Source: JAZFSZ01 sp036446455
GTDB lineage: Bacteria; Pseudomonadota; Gammaproteobacteria; Acidiferrobacterales; JAJDNE01
NCBI GenBank assembly: GCA_036446455.1
Contig: JAZFSZ010000075.1
Location: 1-8,920, forward strand
Length of the DNA stretch: 8,920 nt
Reading direction: 5' to 3'
The translations under genes and the position numbers were made by a program. Positions 5,189-8,920 of the stretch are shown piece by piece (the stretch's first letter is position 1; every line of letters begins with the position of its first letter). The notes under the pieces were generated by a model, which ran no database searches, had not been told where the DNA came from, and saw nothing but the letters and a program-made list of their open reading frames with translations.

Positions 5189-7696
5189 ATGGGAGAAACC
5201 AAATATCGACTGAGTGCCGGACTGATCGGTGCGTTTTTCCTGTTTGGGGCAGGCCTGACTTCATTAACCCAGGCTGCAGACCCAAAGCCCACCGCTGAGC
5301 AATTACGCCTTTTCCAGCAGCTCTCTCCGGCACGACAGCAGGAACTGCTGCGCTCGCTGCAGAGAGATAAGTCGGCACTGAAAAAGGCAACGCCACCAGC
5401 GTTTCCACAGGTCGTTAGACCAAAAGTCAACAGTCAGCAATCTTCCATCGAGAAAGAGGCGCGCAAGGCGAGCTCGGGTCCCAGCCGTCAAGGCGGTAAA
5501 GCCAGTTCAAAGGCATTCCAGCCATTGCGCCAGTTCGGCTACGATCTTTTTGCCGGTGTTCCCACTACGTTTGCGCCCGCAACCGATATCCCCATTCCAG
5601 CCAATTACGTTATCGGTCCCGGAGACACCGTTATTGTGCAGATGTTTGGCAAGGACAACATCGAGCACAAGTTGGCAGTTTCGCGCGATGGGACACTACC
5701 GTTCCCCCGCATCGGTCCCATCCCTGTTGTCGGACTGAAGTTCTCGCAACTACAGAAACTGCTCGACACTCGCGTTAAAAAACAATTCATTGGCATCAAT
5801 GTGTCCATCACACTTGGAAAACTACGCTCAATCCGGATATTCGTGCTGGGCGATGTTGAGCGACCAGGTTCCTATACCGTAAGTGGGTTGTCGACTTTGA
5901 CCAACGCATTGTTTTTAAGTGGAGGCATTAAAAAAATAGGCACACTGCGCAATATCCAGTTAAAGCGCCGCGGCAAGATCGTTTCCCGCATGGACCTGTA
6001 TGATCTTCTTTTAAGCGGCGATACGCGCAGGGATGTTCGCCTGTTGCCGGGTGATGTCATTTTTATACCACCCATAGGCAAGACGGTGGGTATCGGGGGC
6101 GAAGTCCGGCGTCCCGCCATCTACGAATTAAAAAAAGAAAAAACGGTTGAGGATCTGATTAAGCTGGGTGGCGGTCTGTTGCCCACTGCTTTTCCGGAAA
6201 AAGTGCAGATCGAGCGTATCCGCAATAATCGTCAACGGATATTGCTGGACATAAACCTCGGAGAAGAAAATGGCAGGACCAGAATCCTGAAAGATGGCGA
6301 TATCGTTCGGGTCTATTCCGTTCTGGATGTCATGGAACGCGTTGTGATTCTGGCAGGACATGTACAGCGTCCCGGCGGCTATCAATGGACATCGGGGATG
6401 CGTCTCACTGACTTGATACCGTCAATGCTGGATCTGAAGCCCGAGGTGGACGCGCGCTATGTATTGGTAAAGCGGGAGAATCCCAACAACCGCACTGTCG
6501 AGATAATAAGCACCGATCTTGTAGCCGCGATGGACGATACCGAATCGACGGCCAACCTGTATCTGGATGCCAGGGATACGGTATACATATTCAGTGTGTA
6601 TGATAATCGTCGGGCAACCATCGGCCCGTTACTGGCGCAGTTGCGCGCACAAACAAGTCATAAAGAATCCTATAAAGAAGTGGTTGTAAGCGGCACCGTT
6701 CATCACGGCGGAAGTTATCCGCTGACACCGAATATGCGGGTGAGCGATTTGCTCAATGCGGCCGGTGGTCCGACCGATGCCGCCTATACACTGGAGGCGG
6801 AACTTAGCCGGTTCCACGTCACAAAAGGGAAGATTCGCAAGCAGGAACAAATTATTGTCGATCTGGCCGGCGTATTGAAAAACGATGCGGATAAAAACAT
6901 CGAGCTAACACCCTATGATCGCCTGGTCGTGCGGCGCATTCCCAAATGGGAAGAGGGCGGGTATATCGAACTGGTGGGTGAATTCACTTTCCCCGGCAGG
7001 TTACCCATCAAGCGCGGAGAATCCCTGGCGGATGTGCTCAAGCGAGCGGGTGGGCTGACCGAGGAGGCCTACCTGCGTGGTGCTGTGTATCTACGCGCAT
7101 CGGTGCGCGCGCGCGAGCAGAAATATCTGAACCGGCTTGCCGACCAGCTTGAAGTCGATATCGTATTGGCCTCAGCGAAAGGTGAGGAAGCCGGCATAGA
7201 AAAGAAAATGGCTATGGCGGAAGCACGTTCTGTGCTGGCACAACTGAGATCGACCAAGGCCACCGGCCGCATGGTGGTCCAGCTTAATGATCTGCTGGAG
7301 CCGAAAGAGAAATCCGGAAGCGATATCAGGGTTCAGCCCGGTGACAAGTTATTCATCCCCCAGCGACCGGATGTCGTGACCGTGCTCGGCGAGGTCTACT
7401 ATCCGACATCGCATTTATTTAATAGTAAGTTGAATGCTGACGATTATTTAAAGAGAAGCGGTGGGCTTAATGAGAAAGCCAATAAGAAAGGTGTTTACGT
7501 AGTCCATGCCGATGGTTCCGTCGATCCATATAAGGGGTGGTCGAAAGCAAGCTCACCCATCGGGCCCGGTGACACCATCATCGTCCCGCTAAAGGTGGAT
7601 CGCATTTCCTCGCTGAAATTCGCTGTCGATATTACCCAGGTGTTGTACAACATATCCATAACGTTGGCGACGCTTAATACACTCGGTATTTTCTGA
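5189..7696 (+). CDS. Outer-membrane polysaccharide export protein with poly-export domain and six SLBB repeats
   Basis: This 835-aa protein of the Wza/poly-export superfamily is predicted to form or gate the outer-membrane exit for the polymer. It begins with a likely Sec signal peptide (K5 and R7, hydrophobic core about 9-22, possible cleavage after TQA at 27-29). There is no lipobox cysteine, unlike Wza. A charged, Gln/Lys-rich linker precedes the poly-export domain (about 135-210, YVIGPGDTVIVQMFG). SLBB-like repeats then start near residues 221 (GDVERPGSY), 303 (GGEVRRPAIY), 390 (GHVQRPGGY), 502 (GTVHHGGSY), 597 (GEFTFPGRL) and 734 (GEVYYPTSH). Several are followed by a conserved L-x-x-A/S-GG turn. 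A hydrophobic/amphipathic C-terminus (about 806-835) closes it. It is about twice the length of Wza (379 aa). The ATG is chosen because the signal peptide starts there; its purine tract (GAAAGG) is unusually close. The Wzz-like gene follows after 12 nt. Confidence 0.92.
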   Translation: MGETKYRLSAGLIGAFFLFGAGLTSLTQAADPKPTAEQLRLFQQLSPARQQELLRSLQRDKSALKKATPPAFPQVVRPKVNSQQSSIEKEARKASSGPSRQGGKASSKAFQPLRQFGYDLFAGVPTTFAPATDIPIPANYVIGPGDTVIVQMFGKDNIEHKLAVSRDGTLPFPRIGPIPVVGLKFSQLQKLLDTRVKKQFIGINVSITLGKLRSIRIFVLGDVERPGSYTVSGLSTLTNALFLSGGIKKIGTLRNIQLKRRGKIVSRMDLYDLLLSGDTRRDVRLLPGDVIFIPPIGKTVGIGGEVRRPAIYELKKEKTVEDLIKLGGGLLPTAFPEKVQIERIRNNRQRILLDINLGEENGRTRILKDGDIVRVYSVLDVMERVVILAGHVQRPGGYQWTSGMRLTDLIPSMLDLKPEVDARYVLVKRENPNNRTVEIISTDLVAAMDDTESTANLYLDARDTVYIFSVYDNRRATIGPLLAQLRAQTSHKESYKEVVVSGTVHHGGSYPLTPNMRVSDLLNAAGGPTDAAYTLEAELSRFHVTKGKIRKQEQIIVDLAGVLKNDADKNIELTPYDRLVVRRIPKWEEGGYIELVGEFTFPGRLPIKRGESLADVLKRAGGLTEEAYLRGAVYLRASVRAREQKYLNRLADQLEVDIVLASAKGEEAGIEKKMAMAEARSVLAQLRSTKATGRMVVQLNDLLEPKEKSGSDIRVQPGDKLFIPQRPDVVTVLGEVYYPTSHLFNSKLNADDYLKRSGGLNEKANKKGVYVVHADGSVDPYKGWSKASSPIGPGDTIIVPLKVDRISSLKFAVDITQVLYNISITLATLNTLGIF

Positions 7697-7708
7697 TTAA
7701 CGAGAAAC

Positions 7709-8680
7709 ATGAGCAAAAAGGAAAAAACTGCAGATAACAAAGAGCAGGAGGCACAAGCGCCTCCACCATATCCGTATTATCAACCTCCACCCCCATACTA
7801 CCCCCCGGAAGAAGAAATAAACTTCCTCGAATACTGGAATGTAATTGTCGAGCATAGGAAGATTATCGGGATAATTACCGCGGCAAGCACCATGCTCGCT
7901 TTAATTGTTGCGCTGGTAACGACACCTGTATATCGAGCTGAAACCCTGTTAGCGCCGGTGTCGGAAAAACAATCGGGAGGCTTGGCTGCGATCGCTGGAA
8001 AATATGGGGGTTTAGCGGAACTCGCCGGCATCAATCTTGGCGGAGACAGCAACACAGAAGAATCTATTGCAACATTAAAATCACGCGCGCTTGCGACTTC
8101 GTTTATTAAAAAAGAGCGCCTGATGCCTATTCTGTTTTCCAGCGAATGGGATGCGGAAAACAAGCAATGGAACGATCCAGAGGAGCCGCCTACGTACTGG
8201 CAGGCATACCGACTGTTCAATTCTAAGATCCGTTCTGTAAATGCCGATAAAAAATCTGGTCTCGTTAAGCTGGCAGTCGAATGGAAAGAACCGCAACTAG
8301 CGGCAAAGTGGGCTAATAAACTTGTAGAGTTAGTTAACGAGAAGCTGCGCAAAGAGGCAATTGAAGCGGCAGAAAAAAGTATTGCCTATCTGGAAAAGCA
8401 GTTAGCAACAACTGGAGTCGTCGAAGTTCAGCAGGCAATCTACAGGCTTATTGAAGCACAAACTAAAAACAAGATGGTGGCTAGTACACGCGAGGAATAT
8501 GCATTCCGGGTCATTGATCCGGCTGTACCGCCCGAACAGAAAACTAAACCGAAACGGAAACAAATAGTGATACTGGGCTTTGTGCTCGGCGCAATGGCCG
8601 GGATTTTTGCGGCATTCTTCCGCCGGTTTTTGCAAAACCAGCGCGAGAAACAAGACGCACTCGATGCTGTAGAAAAATAA
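7709..8680 (+). CDS. Wzz-type polysaccharide chain-length determinant (co-polymerase), no kinase domain
   Basis: This 323-aa inner-membrane protein is predicted to control polymer chain length in a Wzy-dependent pathway, with a large periplasmic coil between two membrane helices. The cytoplasmic N-terminus carries a Pro/Tyr-rich stretch (residues 18-33). Next come the Wzz entry motif INFLEYWNVIVEHRK (37-51) and TM1 (about 52-71), followed by PVYRAETLL (73-81). The periplasmic region includes a predicted helical, charged segment (about 195-262). The C-terminal Pro-rich motif (DPAVPPEQKTKPKR, 270-283) leads into TM2 (about 285-304) and a short basic and then acidic tail. There are no Walker motifs or Tyr-rich C-terminus, so it is not a BY-kinase fusion. 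It starts 12 nt after the export gene with only a weak GAG purine tract, which suggests translational coupling. The partner polymerase is not in this window. Confidence 0.92.
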   Translation: MSKKEKTADNKEQEAQAPPPYPYYQPPPPYYPPEEEINFLEYWNVIVEHRKIIGIITAASTMLALIVALVTTPVYRAETLLAPVSEKQSGGLAAIAGKYGGLAELAGINLGGDSNTEESIATLKSRALATSFIKKERLMPILFSSEWDAENKQWNDPEEPPTYWQAYRLFNSKIRSVNADKKSGLVKLAVEWKEPQLAAKWANKLVELVNEKLRKEAIEAAEKSIAYLEKQLATTGVVEVQQAIYRLIEAQTKNKMVASTREEYAFRVIDPAVPPEQKTKPKRKQIVILGFVLGAMAGIFAAFFRRFLQNQREKQDALDAVEK

Positions 8681-8714
8681 CCCGCCACGGTAACTAATGG
8701 TCTAATTGTTTCCA

Positions 8715-8756
8715 AATCACGAATCACGAATCACGGTTTACTGATCACGAATCCCG
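8715..8756 (+). repeat. Short tandem array of 7-bp units (AATCACG type)
   Basis: Three exact AATCACG units (8715-8721, 8722-8728, 8729-8735) are followed in the same 7-nt register by a divergent unit (8736-8742), GATCACG (8743-8749) and AATCCCG (8750-8756). The array fills the gap between the Wzz-like gene and the four-helix-bundle gene and ends 4 nt before the latter's ribosome site. Similar short repeats ahead of such genes are something I recall only loosely. The function is unknown. Confidence 0.7.
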
Positions 8757-8760
8757 ACTC

Positions 8761-8765
8761 AAGGA
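8761..8765 (+). promoter_or_regulatory. Ribosome binding site of the four-helix-bundle gene
   Basis: AAGGA lies 6 nt before the ATG at 8772, a strong and well-spaced Shine-Dalgarno match. It fixes the start even though the reading frame breaks further on. Confidence 0.65.
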
Positions 8766-8771
8766 AGAGCC

Positions 8772-8920
8772 ATGAAAACCCACAAGGACCTGGACGTTTG
8801 GAATAGGGCAATAGAATTGGCAAAGGATGTTTACGGGCTAACAAAGTACTATCCAAAGAAGAGTTGTATGGCCTGGTATCCCAAATGCGTCGGAGGGTGG
8901 TATCAGTTGCCAGCAATATA
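8772..8920 (+). pseudogene. Four-helix-bundle protein (S23 / 23S rRNA intervening-sequence type), frameshifted and cut by the window edge
   Basis: The first 29 codons (MKTHKDLDVWNRAIELAKDV and on to YYPK) match the start of the S23-type four-helix-bundle family (TIGR02436/PF05635, from memory). After the lysine at 8856-8858 the frame turns to non-family sequence (KSCMAWYPK). A frame offset by one base instead reads ELYGLVSQMRRRVVSVASNI from 8861 to the edge, which is the expected family continuation. One missing base near 8856-8861, within AAAGAAGAG, explains both halves. The second half also departs from the usual RRAAVS.PSNI pattern (R, V and A at the A, A and P positions), which fits decay. 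Family members are about 110-130 aa, so most of the gene lies beyond the window. Assembly error is an alternative to a true pseudogene. The molecular role of these chromosomal S23-like proteins is poorly known. The position after Wzz suggests a cassette inserted in the locus. Confidence 0.75.

Noticed and set aside
7798..8352. 184-codon minus-strand frame opposite the Wzz-like gene
   Set aside because: It lies fully antisense to a well-supported gene with clear Wzz motifs. It has serine-rich shadow composition and no domain.
8772..8920. Diversity-generating retroelement (Avd-like gene)
   Set aside because: No template or variable repeat and no reverse transcriptase are visible in the window. 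Only the general four-helix-bundle family resemblance supports it.

Overview
The window is part of a surface-polysaccharide (capsule or exopolysaccharide) locus. It comes from a Gram-negative bacterium, most likely a gammaproteobacterium. That assignment is inferred from an outer-membrane SLBB/poly-export protein with a signal peptide and from sugar-nucleotide enzymes that resemble gammaproteobacterial Vi-antigen and LpsL-type proteins. No rRNA, tRNA, CRISPR array, insertion sequence or phage gene is visible.

Layout: On the minus strand, reading right to left, a TviB-type UDP-N-acetylhexosamine 6-dehydrogenase (2452-1175) is followed after 61 nt by a UDP-uronate 4-epimerase of the LpsL/CapI type (1113-106). 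These form a two-gene nucleotide-sugar operon. A 615-nt divergent intergenic region (2453-3067) with several dyads separates it from a plus-strand polyprenyl-phosphate hexose-1-phosphate transferase (3068-4468). A second long gene-poor stretch (4469-5188) leads into a plus-strand pair 12 nt apart: a large six-SLBB-repeat export protein (5189-7696) and a Wzz-type chain-length co-polymerase (7709-8680). The window ends in the 5' part of a four-helix-bundle (S23/IVS-type) gene (8772 onward). That gene has an apparent one-base frameshift and sits behind a short array of 7-bp repeats.

How the genes fit together: the dehydrogenase and epimerase would supply a UDP-uronic acid sugar, and the initiating transferase would load the first sugar phosphate onto undecaprenyl phosphate. 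The Wzz-like protein would set chain length with a polymerase that is not in this window. The SLBB protein would form or gate the periplasm-to-outer-membrane exit. Glycosyltransferases, flippase and polymerase are absent and presumably lie outside the window.

Most of the window is conventional. The parts worth a second look are the heptad-repeat plus broken four-helix-bundle unit at the right end, the repeat-bearing and structured upstream regions, the six-SLBB architecture, the Pro/Tyr-rich Wzz N-terminus, and the uncertain substrate of the dehydrogenase/epimerase pair.
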